28,910 bases of DNA from 66-474 sp035547895 (lineage in GTDB: Bacteria; Pseudomonadota; Gammaproteobacteria; Xanthomonadales; Rhodanobacteraceae), in assembly GCA_035547895.1 (NCBI GenBank), contig DASZTT010000009.1, positions 1 through 28,910 on the forward strand. The letters run 5' to 3'. This document shows positions 1 through 6,849 of this stretch, one piece after another. Both the position numbers and the translations under genes were made by a program. The stretch's first letter is position 1. Every line of letters begins with the position of its first letter. The notes below the pieces were generated by a model. That model was given only the letters and a program-made list of their open reading frames with translations, did not search any database and was not told where the DNA came from.

Positions 1-431
1 AGTTCCGCCGGCAACGCGCGCTGCAGTCGTTCGCGCTGACGTTCGCGCAAATCCGCCGAGGGTTCCAGCAGCCAGTAGTGTTCCGGCAAGGCGTCGAGCG
101 ATTGCAGTTCCAGCAAGGCATCGCGCGCGAAGGCGCCGCTGCCGCCGCCGAGCTCGAACCACGCGGCGTTCCTGCCGCAGGCGCGCAACGCCGGCGCCAT
201 CGCGCGCGCGACGCAGCGCGCGAACAGGTTTCCGAGTTCCGGCGCGGTGACGAAATCGCCGGCCTTGCCGAATTTCAGCCGGCCAGCGCTGTAGTAACCG
301 AGGCCCGGCGCGTACAGGCAGCGCTCCATGAAGCGCGCGAACGAGACCGGTCCTGCCGACGCGATTTCCTGGCGGATGGCGTCGGCCAGCCGCGCCGAAT
401 GCGCGGTTTCTTCGGTCGACGGTTCGGGCAG
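1..431 (-). CDS. MidA-family SAM-dependent methyltransferase (partial, runs off left edge)
   Basis: The minus frame gives about 143 residues of the N-terminal half of a MidA/NDUFAF7-type class I methyltransferase (COG1565). Visible family signatures in order are FARFMERCLYAPGLGYYSAG, then GDFVTAPELG, then the SAM-binding glycine loop FELGGGSGAFA. The human homologue methylates an arginine of a complex I subunit; the bacterial substrate is not known from this sequence. The C-terminal part lies beyond position 1. The start is unresolved. Between the upstream repeat and the first in-frame ATG (329, inside the conserved motif) there is no ATG, GTG or TTG. The end given here (431) is an in-frame CTG matching the usual start region, and an in-frame TTG exists at 518. 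The gene is divergent from the pteridine reductase gene, and a REP pair lies between them. Confidence 0.72.
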   Translation of the reverse strand, partial: MPEPSTEETAHSARLADAIRQEIASAGPVSFARFMERCLYAPGLGYYSAGRLKFGKAGDFVTAPELGNLFARCVARAMAPALRACGRNAAWFELGGGSGAFARDALLELQSLDALPEHYWLLEPSADLRERQRERLQRALPAE

Positions 432-462
432 GGCCTCGCGTGTTTTTCCAATGTCGATTTCC

Positions 463-505
463 GTTCGTCCTGAGCGTAGGCCCGGCAGGGCCGAAGTCGA
501 AGGAC
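463..505 (+). repeat. REP-type palindromic repeat, unit 1
   Basis: This unit runs from GTTCGTCCTGAGCGTAGG to CGAAGTCGAAGGAC and has an internal GGCCC/GGGCC dyad. The same pattern (CTGAGCGTAG...CGAAGTCGAAG) is present in inverted orientation at 538-577. Such units are common intergenic repeats in xanthomonads (recalled, not searched). Confidence 0.6.
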
Positions 506-537
506 ATGATACGACCAAAGCAGCGCGCGCCCATCGT

Positions 538-577
538 GTGCTTCGACTTCGCCCGCCGCGCGAGCTACGCTCAACGC
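538..577 (-). repeat. REP-type palindromic repeat, unit 2 (inverted partner)
   Basis: Read on the minus strand, this matches unit 1 over the blocks TTGAGCGTAG and GCGAAGTCGAAG with a more diverged centre. With unit 1 it forms a head-to-head pair about 30 bases apart between the divergent methyltransferase and pteridine reductase genes. A pair of this kind could fold into one large hairpin in a transcript from either strand. Confidence 0.5.
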
Positions 578-603
578 AAACACGCACCCGAGGGGATTCG
601 CCC

Positions 604-1338
604 ATGGATCCACGCCAGGTGGTTTTGGTCACCGGCGCCGCGCGCCGCGTCGGCGCGGTCATCGCGCGCACGCTGCACGCGGCCGGCTACGACGTGGCGC
701 TGCATTACCGTGAATCGCGCGGAGAACTCGAGGCGTTGGCCGCAACACTCGAAGCGCGGCGTGCGCATTCGACGCTGGCCTTGCAGGCCGACCTTGCCGA
801 CGGCGCGCGGTTGCCCGCGCTCGTCGATGCGGTCATCGCACGTTTCGGTCGTCTGGATGCGCTGGTCAACAATGCCTCGATGTTCCACCCGACGCCGCTG
901 GGCACCATCACGGAGGCGCAATGCGACGCCTTGTTCGCGGTCAACGCGCGCGCACCGCTGCTGCTGGCGCAGGCCGCCGCGCCGCACCTGGAAAAATCGC
1001 GCGGGGCGATCGTCAACATCACCGATATTTACGCCGAACACCCGCTGCCGCAGCACGCCGCCTACGGCATGAGCAAGGCCGCGCTGCGCATGGCGACATC
1101 GGCGCTGGCGCAGGAACTCGCCCCCAGGGTGCGCGTGAATGCGGTTGCACCGGGTGCGATCCTGTGGCCCGGGAACAAGTCCGATGCGGATCGCGCTGCG
1201 GCGCTGGCGCGCATTCCGCTGCAGCGCACCGGCACGCCGGAGGAAATCGCGAACACGGTGTTGTGGCTGATCCGCGATGCCGGTTACGTCACCGGGCAGA
1301 CGATCCGCGTGGATGGCGGCCGCGTTCTCGACGTGTGA
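604..1338 (+). CDS. folM: Pteridine reductase (short-chain dehydrogenase/reductase)
   Basis: This 244-residue SDR enzyme probably reduces dihydropterins to tetrahydropterins with NADPH in the cytoplasm. The nucleotide-binding motif is TGAARRVG at residues 10-17, the TGxxxRxG form that separates PTR1/FolM enzymes from ordinary TGxxxGxG SDRs. NNAS follows the central strand, and the catalytic pair is Y154/K158 (YGMSK). The C-terminus has the family-typical YVTGQTIRVDGG. The ATG at 604 gives the usual SDR length, whereas longer upstream readings pass through the REP pair. The folate genes folK and folB lie 0.8 kb downstream on the other strand. Symbol folM is by family; the E. coli dihydromonapterin reductase role is not proven here. 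Confidence 0.85.
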   Translation: MDPRQVVLVTGAARRVGAVIARTLHAAGYDVALHYRESRGELEALAATLEARRAHSTLALQADLADGARLPALVDAVIARFGRLDALVNNASMFHPTPLGTITEAQCDALFAVNARAPLLLAQAAAPHLEKSRGAIVNITDIYAEHPLPQHAAYGMSKAALRMATSALAQELAPRVRVNAVAPGAILWPGNKSDADRAAALARIPLQRTGTPEEIANTVLWLIRDAGYVTGQTIRVDGGRVLDV

Positions 1339-1425
1339 GCCACGCCTGAAAGGCCGTGCGCGACGGCTTGAACGGCGGCGCGAACGGCGGCATGTTGGAG
1401 GCATCCACGCGCACCGAGGATGTCG

Positions 1426-2094
1426 ATGACCGCCTCCATGACCGCCACCGGTCTGCCTTCGCAAAAGATCGCGCAGCAGATCCTCGATTTCCTGTCGGAG
1501 GTCCCGCGCAGCCGCGAGCAACCCAGCGAAGATCCGCGCGCACGTGTCGAAGCGATCGCGCTGGCGGCGCGTCGCAAGGCCTTCCTGGCTTCCTCCTCGC
1601 TGGCGCTGCCGCCGGGACCGCTGGGCTGGCTCACCGTCCTGCCGGAACTCGTCGCAATCTGGAAAATCCAGGCGCAGATGGTGGCCGACATTGCCGCGGC
1701 CTGCGGCCAGCACACCACCCTGACGCGCGAGCAGATGTTGTATTGCCTGTTCCGGCATGCGGCGGCACAGGCGGTGCGCGACCTTGCGGTGCGTGCCGGC
1801 CAGCGCTGGGTCGTGCACGCCGCCACCACCCACACCCTCCGCAGCGTTGCACATCGCATCGGCGTCAAATTGTCGGAGCGCGCGCTGGGTTCGTCGCTGG
1901 CGCGGATGTTGCCGGTCGCCGGTGCCTTGGGCGTGGGCGCGTATGCGTGGTATGACACCCGCCAGGTCGCGCGCACCGCGATCGCGATGTTTTCGCGCGA
2001 GGTGGAATTCATCCCCGCTGAACGCAGCAAGGAAGTGCCGGCGCGGCGGGTCGAACACGACCGGGCCCAGGCCGCGCGCGAAGCGGGGTTGTAG
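1426..2094 (+). CDS. EcsC-like protein of unknown function
   Basis: A 222-residue protein without signal peptide. Its middle (ALPPGPLGWLTVLPELVAIW, then a Q-rich helix and a segment ending DIAAACGQ) resembles the EcsC family pattern of a Pro/Gly-rich turn, a hydrophobic helix and an iA..yG segment. Residues around 155-175 (LGSSLARMLPVAGALGVGAYAWYDTRQVARTA) form a second hydrophobic stretch typical of the end of that family. The start at 1426 is chosen because GAGG lies six bases upstream; ATG 1420 is in frame but too close to it. The gene is convergent with folK, seven bases from its stop. Family assignment is tentative and no function is proposed. Confidence 0.6.
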   Translation: MTASMTATGLPSQKIAQQILDFLSEVPRSREQPSEDPRARVEAIALAARRKAFLASSSLALPPGPLGWLTVLPELVAIWKIQAQMVADIAAACGQHTTLTREQMLYCLFRHAAAQAVRDLAVRAGQRWVVHAATTHTLRSVAHRIGVKLSERALGSSLARMLPVAGALGVGAYAWYDTRQVARTAIAMFSREVEFIPAERSKEVPARRVEHDRAQAAREAGL

Positions 2095-2101
2095 GCGCCC
2101 T

Positions 2102-2584
2102 TCAATCCGGAAGCTTGTCCAGGCGTTCCAGCTTCGGCAGCGTCGGCGCCAGTTCCCGCCAGCGTTCCCGCAGCGGCGTTCCGGCGAACGGTTCGCGCAG
2201 GTCGGGCGCAAGATCGGCGAGCGGCGCCAGCACGTGCGCGCGTTCGAATTCCTCGCGCGTCAGGTCGGTGGTGCAGCGGCCGCCTTCGCACCACAGCGCG
2301 ATGTCGAGGTCGAGCGTGCGGTCGGCGTAACGCGGCAGCGTACGATCCCGGCCGGACGCGTCTTCCAGGGCGTGCAACCACGCGCGCAAGCTGTCGCGAT
2401 CGACGTCGCAATCGAAAGCCACCGCATTGTTGAGGAAGGCCGCGCCTTCAAAGCCGACCGCGGCGCCCTGGTAAACGGGCGACACTTCGATCGCACCGAA
2501 CCGCCCGCGCAATGCATGCAGCGCTTCAGCGAGGTGCCGCCCGGGATCGACGTTGGAACCGAGGCTCAGGACAACACGTGCCAT
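2102..2584 (-). CDS. folK: 2-amino-4-hydroxy-6-hydroxymethyldihydropteridine pyrophosphokinase
   Basis: HPPK transfers pyrophosphate from ATP to 6-hydroxymethyl-dihydropterin, the step before dihydropteroate synthase. The 160-residue protein opens with VVLSLGSNV (family signature LGSN). It carries GRDRTLPRYADRTLDLDIAL, a variant of the R..R(W)GPRTLDLDI signature whose two Asp residues bind magnesium. The tail contains ERAHVLAPLADLAPDL, the usual P-rich C-terminal motif. ATG 2584 is preferred over GTG 2605 because the family starts right before the first beta strand and because it begins one base after the folB stop, implying translational coupling. It is the last gene of tsaD-folB-folK. Confidence 0.9.
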   Translation of the reverse strand: MARVVLSLGSNVDPGRHLAEALHALRGRFGAIEVSPVYQGAAVGFEGAAFLNNAVAFDCDVDRDSLRAWLHALEDASGRDRTLPRYADRTLDLDIALWCEGGRCTTDLTREEFERAHVLAPLADLAPDLREPFAGTPLRERWRELAPTLPKLERLDKLPD

Positions 2585-2585
2585 G

Positions 2586-2945
2586 TCACTGCGGCCTGGT
2601 GCCACGCTCGATCACCACACCCACGGCTTTCGAACCCGTGACGGCACCGGGCTTGGACAATTTCAGGCGCACCCACGGCACGCCGAATTCGTCGCGGACG
2701 ATCGCGGCGCAATGTTCGGCCAGCGTTTCCACCAGCTCGAAGCTGGCCGCTTCGATGAAGGCGATCAGGCGCTTGGACACCGCCTTGTAGTTGACGGTGT
2801 CCTCGATCTTGTCGCTGGCGGCAGGTTTGCGGTTGTCGAATGCCATCTCGACATCCAGCACGACCTTCTGGCGGATATTGCGCTCCCAGTCGTAGATGCC
2901 GATGACGGTTTCGATTTCGAGCGCCTCGATGAAAACGGTATCCAT
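2586..2945 (-). CDS. folB: Dihydroneopterin aldolase
   Basis: A 119-residue FolB that cleaves dihydroneopterin to 6-hydroxymethyl-dihydropterin and glycolaldehyde, feeding the folK step encoded directly downstream. It has the compact T-fold pattern: MDTVFIEALEIETVIGIYDWER at the N-terminus with the catalytic-region GIYDWER, VNYKAV in the middle, FELVETLAEHCA (active-site Glu in ELVE) and a C-terminal VRLKLSKPGAV strand. ATG 2945 starts two bases after the tsaD stop, and the folB stop is one base from the folK start. Such tight packing argues for one coupled transcript. Length is normal for the family. Confidence 0.92.
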   Translation of the reverse strand: MDTVFIEALEIETVIGIYDWERNIRQKVVLDVEMAFDNRKPAASDKIEDTVNYKAVSKRLIAFIEAASFELVETLAEHCAAIVRDEFGVPWVRLKLSKPGAVTGSKAVGVVIERGTRPQ

Positions 2946-2947
2946 GC

Positions 2948-4006
2948 TCACGCCACCTCGGGAAGGCTTTCCAGGCTCCAGCGCGGCAGCACGCGGATCT
3001 CCGGGCCGGCGGTCTGGCCCGCCGCCAGCCGGATCGAACCGGCCAATGCGATCATCGCGCCGTTGTCGGTGCAGAACGCGAGGCGCGGGAAATAGGTGTG
3101 GAAACCCTCGCGCTGGCCGGCCTCCGCCAGTTGCGCGCGCAGGCGCTTGTTGGCCCCGACACCGCCGGAAACCACCAACCGCTTGTAGCCGGTCTGCGCC
3201 AGCGCGCGCCGGCACTTGATCGCCAGCGTTTCCACGATCGCTTCCTCGAAGCCGCGCGCGATGTCGGCCCTGGTCGCGTCGGTGTGATTGCTGTCGCGCC
3301 AGGCCAGCAGCACCTGGGTCTTGAGCCCTGAGAAACTGAAATCGAGGCCGGGCCGGTCGGTCATCGGGCGCGAAAACCGGTACGTTTTCGGATGGCCGGA
3401 TTCGGCGATTTTCGCGAGCGCCGGGCCACCCGGATACGGCAAGCCCATCAGCTTGGCGGTCTTGTCGAAGGCCTCGCCCGCGGCGTCGTCCAGCGTGTCG
3501 CCGAGGATCGTGTAGCTGCCGATCCTGTCGACGCCGACCAACATTGAATGGCCGCCCGACACCAGCAGCGCCACGAACGGCGGCGCCAGCGGCTCGGCGC
3601 CGGGCGCGGGCTCTTCCAGCAAGGGCGCCAGCAGGTGACCTTCCATGTGGTGGATGCCGATCGCGGGGATTTCCAGGGCCCAGGCCAGCGAACGCGCCAC
3701 CGCGGCGCCGACCAGCAGCGCGCCGATCAGGCCCGGACCCGCGGTGTAGGCCACGGCCGAAAGGTCGGAAATCTTCAGGCCGCCGTCGGCAAGTGTCTGG
3801 CGCAAAAGGGGAAGCAGCTTGCGGACGTGGTCACGGCTGGCCAGTTCTGGCACCACGCCGCCATACTCGGCGTGCAGCGCGACTTGCGAATACAGCGCAT
3901 GCGCCCGCAGGCCGCGGCCGGGTTGATAGACGGCAACCCCGGTCTCGTCGCAGGAGCTTTCGATGCCCAGCACCGGACCCAAGGCCGGGGGCTTTGAAAT
4001 GGTCAT
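2948..4006 (-). CDS. tsaD: tRNA N6-adenosine threonylcarbamoyltransferase
   Basis: TsaD transfers threonylcarbamoyl from TC-AMP to A37 of ANN-decoding tRNAs, together with TsaB and TsaE. The 352-residue protein has GIESSCDETGVAVY near the N-terminus, the metal-binding HHMEGH motif, LVSGGHS, a DFSFSGLKTQ segment, SGGVGANKRLR, and the C-terminal CTDNGAMIA containing the metal-ligand Asp. Length is normal. ATG 4006 is preferred to the in-frame TTG 4015, since the family begins a few residues before LGIESS. The -35 box of the divergent rpsU promoter lies inside its first codons, so the two promoters are probably intertwined. It is the first gene of tsaD-folB-folK. Confidence 0.95.
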   Translation of the reverse strand: MTISKPPALGPVLGIESSCDETGVAVYQPGRGLRAHALYSQVALHAEYGGVVPELASRDHVRKLLPLLRQTLADGGLKISDLSAVAYTAGPGLIGALLVGAAVARSLAWALEIPAIGIHHMEGHLLAPLLEEPAPGAEPLAPPFVALLVSGGHSMLVGVDRIGSYTILGDTLDDAAGEAFDKTAKLMGLPYPGGPALAKIAESGHPKTYRFSRPMTDRPGLDFSFSGLKTQVLLAWRDSNHTDATRADIARGFEEAIVETLAIKCRRALAQTGYKRLVVSGGVGANKRLRAQLAEAGQREGFHTYFPRLAFCTDNGAMIALAGSIRLAAGQTAGPEIRVLPRWSLESLPEVA

Positions 4007-4023
4007 GACAGTCAAGCTATAAT
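3994..4023 (+). promoter_or_regulatory. Sigma-70 promoter of rpsU
   Basis: TTGAAA at 3994-3999 and a perfect TATAAT at 4018-4023 are separated by 18 bases, giving a predicted start near 4030. It overlaps the start of the divergent tsaD. This is the clearest housekeeping promoter in the window, fitting a ribosomal protein gene. Confidence 0.8.
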
Positions 4024-4032
4024 TCGCGGCTC

Positions 4033-4050
4033 ACCCGCGCCGAAGCGGGT
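4033..4050 (+). promoter_or_regulatory. Hairpin at the 5' end of the rpsU leader
   Basis: ACCCGC (4033-4038) and GCGGGT (4045-4050) form a perfect 6-bp stem with a GCCGAA loop, directly at the predicted transcript start. It could stabilise the mRNA or take part in regulation; nothing in the sequence decides which. Confidence 0.45.
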
Positions 4051-4072
4051 CATTCTAGCAAGTGGAGCATCC

Positions 4073-4288
4073 ATGCCCAGCGTCAAAGTCCGCGAGAACG
4101 AGCCGTTCGAAATCGCCCTGCGCCGCTTCAAGCGCACCTGCGAGAAGGCCGGCGTGCTCGCCGAAACGCGCAAGCGCGAGTTCTACGAGAAGCCGACCCA
4201 GGACCGCAAGCGCAAGCGCGCTGCGGCGGTGAAGCGCCACCTGCGTCGCGTCTCGCGCGAGGTCACGCGCCGCAAGCGCCTGTACTGA
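4073..4288 (+). CDS. rpsU: 30S ribosomal protein S21
   Basis: A 71-residue, Arg/Lys-rich S21 of the small ribosomal subunit, involved in initiation complex formation. The sequence opens MPSVKVRENEPFEIALRRFK, followed by CEKAGVLAETRKREFYEKPT, both classic S21 blocks, and ends in a basic tail. Length is exactly that of gammaproteobacterial S21. GGAG lies six bases before the ATG. A strong promoter and a short leader with a hairpin precede it, and a GC-rich hairpin follows 24 bases after the stop. The order tsaD (divergent) - rpsU - yqeY is common in gammaproteobacteria; dnaG does not follow directly here. Confidence 0.97.
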   Translation: MPSVKVRENEPFEIALRRFKRTCEKAGVLAETRKREFYEKPTQDRKRKRAAAVKRHLRRVSREVTRRKRLY

Positions 4289-4311
4289 GCAACGCTTCCG
4301 TGCACATTGCG

Positions 4312-4342
4312 ACGGCCGGCCCCGCCCCGCGGCGCCGGCCGT
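4312..4342 (+). terminator. GC-rich hairpin after rpsU (terminator or attenuator)
   Basis: ACGGCCGGC (4312-4320) pairs perfectly with GCCGGCCGT (4334-4342) across a 13-base loop, followed only by TTCGCGTTT. The stem is strong but the T tract is poor, so partial read-through into yqeY is plausible. Confidence 0.55.
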
Positions 4343-4369
4343 TTCGCGTTTGCGCGAAGGAGGTCGTGC

Positions 4370-4399
4370 ATGTCTTGCGCAGGGGTTGTGGAAGAATGA
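4370..4399 (+). CDS. Possible nine-codon leader ORF with a perfect Shine-Dalgarno
   Basis: AAGGAGGT (4357-4364), the full anti-16S match, stands five bases before an ATG that opens the reading frame M-S-C-A-G-V-V-E-E and stops at TGA 4397-4399. It lies between the rpsU hairpin and yqeY, whose own start is 46 bases downstream. It could be a translated leader peptide or simply a ribosome standby site. No homologue is claimed, and such a short frame could be chance. Confidence 0.35.
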   Translation: MSCAGVVEE

Positions 4400-4444
4400 T
4401 CGGGCGTGCTTGAAACGATCGTTGCACCGTCACTCGAGGTTCCA

Positions 4445-4894
4445 ATGAGCGATCTCAAAACCCGCATCACCGACGACATGAAGGCCGCGATGAAGGGCGG
4501 CGACAAGCCGCGCCTCGCGACGATCCGGCTGATCCTTGCCGCGCTCAAGCAGCGCGAGGTGGACGAACGCATCGCGCTGGACGACACCCAGGTGCTGCAC
4601 ACGCTGGAGAAGATGCTGAAACAGCGCCGTGATTCGATCACGCAGTACGAGGCCGCGCAGCGCGAGGACCTGGCCGCGCAGGAACGCTACGAGGTCGGCG
4701 TGATCGAGGCCTATCTGCCGAAGCAGCTCGGCGACGCGGAACTCGACGCACTGATCGCACGGTGCATCGCCGACGCGGGCGCCACCTCGCCGCGCGACAT
4801 GGGCAAGGTGATGGCGCTGCTGAAGGAACGTGCGGCGGGCCGCGCCGACATGGGCGCGCTGTCGCAAAGGGTGAAGGCGAAGCTCGCGGGTTGA
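4445..4894 (+). CDS. yqeY: GatB/YqeY domain protein
   Basis: A 149-residue YqeY protein, related to the tail domain of the GatB subunit of tRNA-dependent amidotransferase; its exact role is unknown. Seen in the sequence: a helical N-terminal half (LKTRITDDMKAAMKGGDKPR, then a R-L-I-LAALKQREVDER block), a conserved KMLKQRRDSITQYE segment, EAYLPKQL, and a small C-terminal domain with DMGKVM and GRADMGALSQRVKAKLAG. These are the usual family blocks at the usual length. The start at 4445 follows CGAGG; a longer GTG-start reading from 4406 adds 13 unconserved residues. It is downstream of rpsU and probably partly co-transcribed with it. Confidence 0.92.
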   Translation: MSDLKTRITDDMKAAMKGGDKPRLATIRLILAALKQREVDERIALDDTQVLHTLEKMLKQRRDSITQYEAAQREDLAAQERYEVGVIEAYLPKQLGDAELDALIARCIADAGATSPRDMGKVMALLKERAAGRADMGALSQRVKAKLAG

Positions 4895-4902
4895 TCCGAC
4901 GC

Positions 4903-4931
4903 GCCACCCCCTCGCGAGCGAAGGGGGTGGC
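4903..4931. terminator. Bidirectional terminator between yqeY and the DUF481 gene
   Basis: GCCACCCCCT (4903-4912) pairs with AGGGGGTGGC (4922-4931) around CGCGAGCGA, a 10-bp perfect stem between convergent genes; GTTTTCC follows at 4940 on the plus strand. The CCCCTCGC/GCGAGGGG core also resembles the REP-like insert in soeB. Confidence 0.65.
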
Positions 4932-4962
4932 ACGTCGGCGTTTTCCGAATCGGGTTCCGGCG

Positions 4963-5805
4963 TTACTTCGACCCGCCGAAGTTGTACACCAGGTTGGTGG
5001 TGAACAAGCTGTCCATGTGCTTGGTCCCGGGCACGATGTTCGAGTTGTAGCGGTTCTCGTACGCCACCTTCAACGCCAGCGTCTTGGTCATTGCGACCGC
5101 CAGACCGATGTCGTTCTGGTAGTACTTGTTCTCGCTGCCGGCTTCGGCCAGGAAGGTTTCCTGCAGGCTGGTGCTGTCGGTCAACGCGAGCTTGTAGTCG
5201 ACCAGCGCGCGGCCGATCGCCTCGTTCTGCTTGGGCGGAACGATCGTGGTGACCAGCGGCGGCGTCACGCTGTCATCGACGGCCGTGTAGGTCTGCGGCT
5301 GATAGCGCTTGTAACCGGGGCCGGCCTCGACCGACAGCTCGTTGCGCGCATCCTTCAGCAGGATGTAGCCGAAACCGATCGACGCGACTTCCTGCCAGCG
5401 GTTGGGCGCGAAATCGTCGTGATCGTAACGGGCCGCGCCGATCAGGTAGGCGCGCGGGTTGAACTTGTAGCCCACCGAACCGCCCACGTCGTAGTGGTTG
5501 GCGGTGGTTTCGTAGCTGTTGGTTTCACCCACCGTGACGCCGTCTTCCACGATCGGCACCTTGACGTTGCTCTTGGCGCGGTTGGCGTCGAGGAAGAATG
5601 CGTCCTTCCAGGTGTCGTCTTCGTACGCGAGCTTCAGCTTTGCATCGGCGTTGAGCGATTTGGTATTGCCGGTGGCATTGGCCAGGCCGAATTCCCCGCT
5701 GCCGCTCCAGCCGGAACCCGGGCCGGCGGGTGGGTCAGCCAGGGCGAAGGTCGGCAGGCACAGGACGGAGACGGCCGCAATGGCGGCGACGCGTGACAAT
5801 TTCAT
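4963..5805 (-). CDS. DUF481 outer-membrane beta-barrel protein (YdiY-like)
   Basis: A 280-residue predicted outer-membrane protein. It begins with a clear signal peptide (MKLSRVAAIAAVSVLCLPTF, then ALA before DPP). The mature part has WSGSGEFGLANATGNTKSLN, the hallmark of DUF481 proteins, followed by alternating aromatic/polar strands with DVGGSVGYKF, FGYILL, LSVEAGPGYKRY and a last strand LFTTNLVYNF. Barrels of this family are often called salt-induced outer membrane protein; substrate or partner is unknown. The start at 5805 is chosen because the signal peptide begins there; in-frame starts at 5844 and 5820 would only extend it. It stands alone, convergent with yqeY, with a shared terminator. 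Confidence 0.85.
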   Translation of the reverse strand: MKLSRVAAIAAVSVLCLPTFALADPPAGPGSGWSGSGEFGLANATGNTKSLNADAKLKLAYEDDTWKDAFFLDANRAKSNVKVPIVEDGVTVGETNSYETTANHYDVGGSVGYKFNPRAYLIGAARYDHDDFAPNRWQEVASIGFGYILLKDARNELSVEAGPGYKRYQPQTYTAVDDSVTPPLVTTIVPPKQNEAIGRALVDYKLALTDSTSLQETFLAEAGSENKYYQNDIGLAVAMTKTLALKVAYENRYNSNIVPGTKHMDSLFTTNLVYNFGGSK

Positions 5806-5910
5806 CTGCAACAACTCCATGATTCGTACAGCGAAAGACTGCAAGGCTGAGGGCCATGCACTGAATGACCGTTAAATTTGTGTGATGAGATAGGGCCGGT
5901 GGCCCGGCTT

Positions 5911-6849
5911 TCAAGCGAGCGGCGCGGGAAAGAACGCCGCCACGGCATGACGCGCCTCGGCAAAGAACAGCCAGCGCTCGACGAACAGGCCGGCGACGCA
6001 CGCGAGTGCCGCCGGCAGCGCGGCCCACCCGATCCCGGTCGCAAGTGCGACCACGATGCCCGCGACGGGCAGCACCGCAAACAGCATCAGCGCGCCGCGG
6101 CGCAAGTGTGCCGAGTGCTTGCGCGCCAGCACGAAGGCCATTTCGCGCGTCAGGTAACTTTCCTCGGTGACGGGGCCTTCGAAGGCGCGCACCTGCCCGA
6201 GGGCCTCCAGGCCCGTCGCGTGACCCGCGGTATTGGCAGGCTGTGCATCGATGCGACGCCAGTAATCGGTCTTGAGCACGGCCGCGATCACGGAAAGCGC
6301 CAGCAGCGCCAGCGGGAAAGCCAGCCCGATCACGGCGTACGGCGACAGCGCCAGCCACGTCCACAACCACAATCCGCCCGACAGCAGCGCGAACGCGAAG
6401 TACAGCGGCAGCACCTGCCGCGTGCGCCACGCGCGGATGGTTTTCAGCGAACGGTAGATGTTGGCGGTGCACCACAACGTCGCCAGCGCGCACAGTGCCA
6501 GCAATCCGCCGGCGATGCGCACGCCGCTGCCGCCGCGAGGGAAGAAGGCCAGCCACGCCAGCGCCAGCATCGGCAAATACGCGACCAGTGATGCGATGCC
6601 TTCGCGCGAGAGCCACGACGAACGCCACTGGCTGAGCGCACGCCAGGCGCGTTCGGGGCGGCCGAGATGCGAAGTCGAAGCGAGCAGTCCGGCGGTCACC
6701 AGCACGAAGCCGAACAGCAGCGGTACCAGGATGCCGTTGCCCGCGATCGGGTACGTGCCCACGCACAGCGCGGCACCCAGCAGGCACCACAGGCCGTAGC
6801 CCGTGCCGCTCATCACCGTGAAGAAAATCACCGAGAGCGCGGGCTTCAT
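5911..6849 (-). CDS. soeC: DmsC/NrfD-like membrane anchor subunit, probable sulfite dehydrogenase SoeC
   Basis: A 312-residue protein made almost entirely of hydrophobic segments (about eight), the quinone-reactive anchor of a molybdopterin enzyme. The N-terminus MKPALSVIFFTVMSGTGYGL is the typical opening of the DmsC-type SoeC proteins, and STSHLGRPERAWRALSQWRSSWLSREG is the conserved DmsC loop (HLGRPERA...WRSSWLSREG). TDYWRRID and the C-terminal W-LFFAEARHA are also typical. Its ATG overlaps the soeB stop (ATGA at 6846-6849), showing translational coupling with the iron-sulfur subunit. In the family it passes electrons from SoeB to the quinone pool. Naming as SoeC rather than DmsC rests on its partners. 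Confidence 0.8.
   Translation of the reverse strand: MKPALSVIFFTVMSGTGYGLWCLLGAALCVGTYPIAGNGILVPLLFGFVLVTAGLLASTSHLGRPERAWRALSQWRSSWLSREGIASLVAYLPMLALAWLAFFPRGGSGVRIAGGLLALCALATLWCTANIYRSLKTIRAWRTRQVLPLYFAFALLSGGLWLWTWLALSPYAVIGLAFPLALLALSVIAAVLKTDYWRRIDAQPANTAGHATGLEALGQVRAFEGPVTEESYLTREMAFVLARKHSAHLRRGALMLFAVLPVAGIVVALATGIGWAALPAALACVAGLFVERWLFFAEARHAVAAFFPAPLA

Noticed and set aside
1356..1955. Alternative 199-codon frame overlapping the EcsC-like gene
   Set aside because: No protein-like pattern; the other frame has a Shine-Dalgarno and a coherent hydrophobic profile.
4007..4015. TTG start adding three residues to TsaD
   Set aside because: The ATG at 4006 gives the normal TsaD N-terminus, and the extra residues have no family support.
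5893..5905. Short GGGCC-GGT-GGCCC dyad just after soeC
   Set aside because: Only five base pairs and no T tract on the minus strand; too weak to call a terminator.
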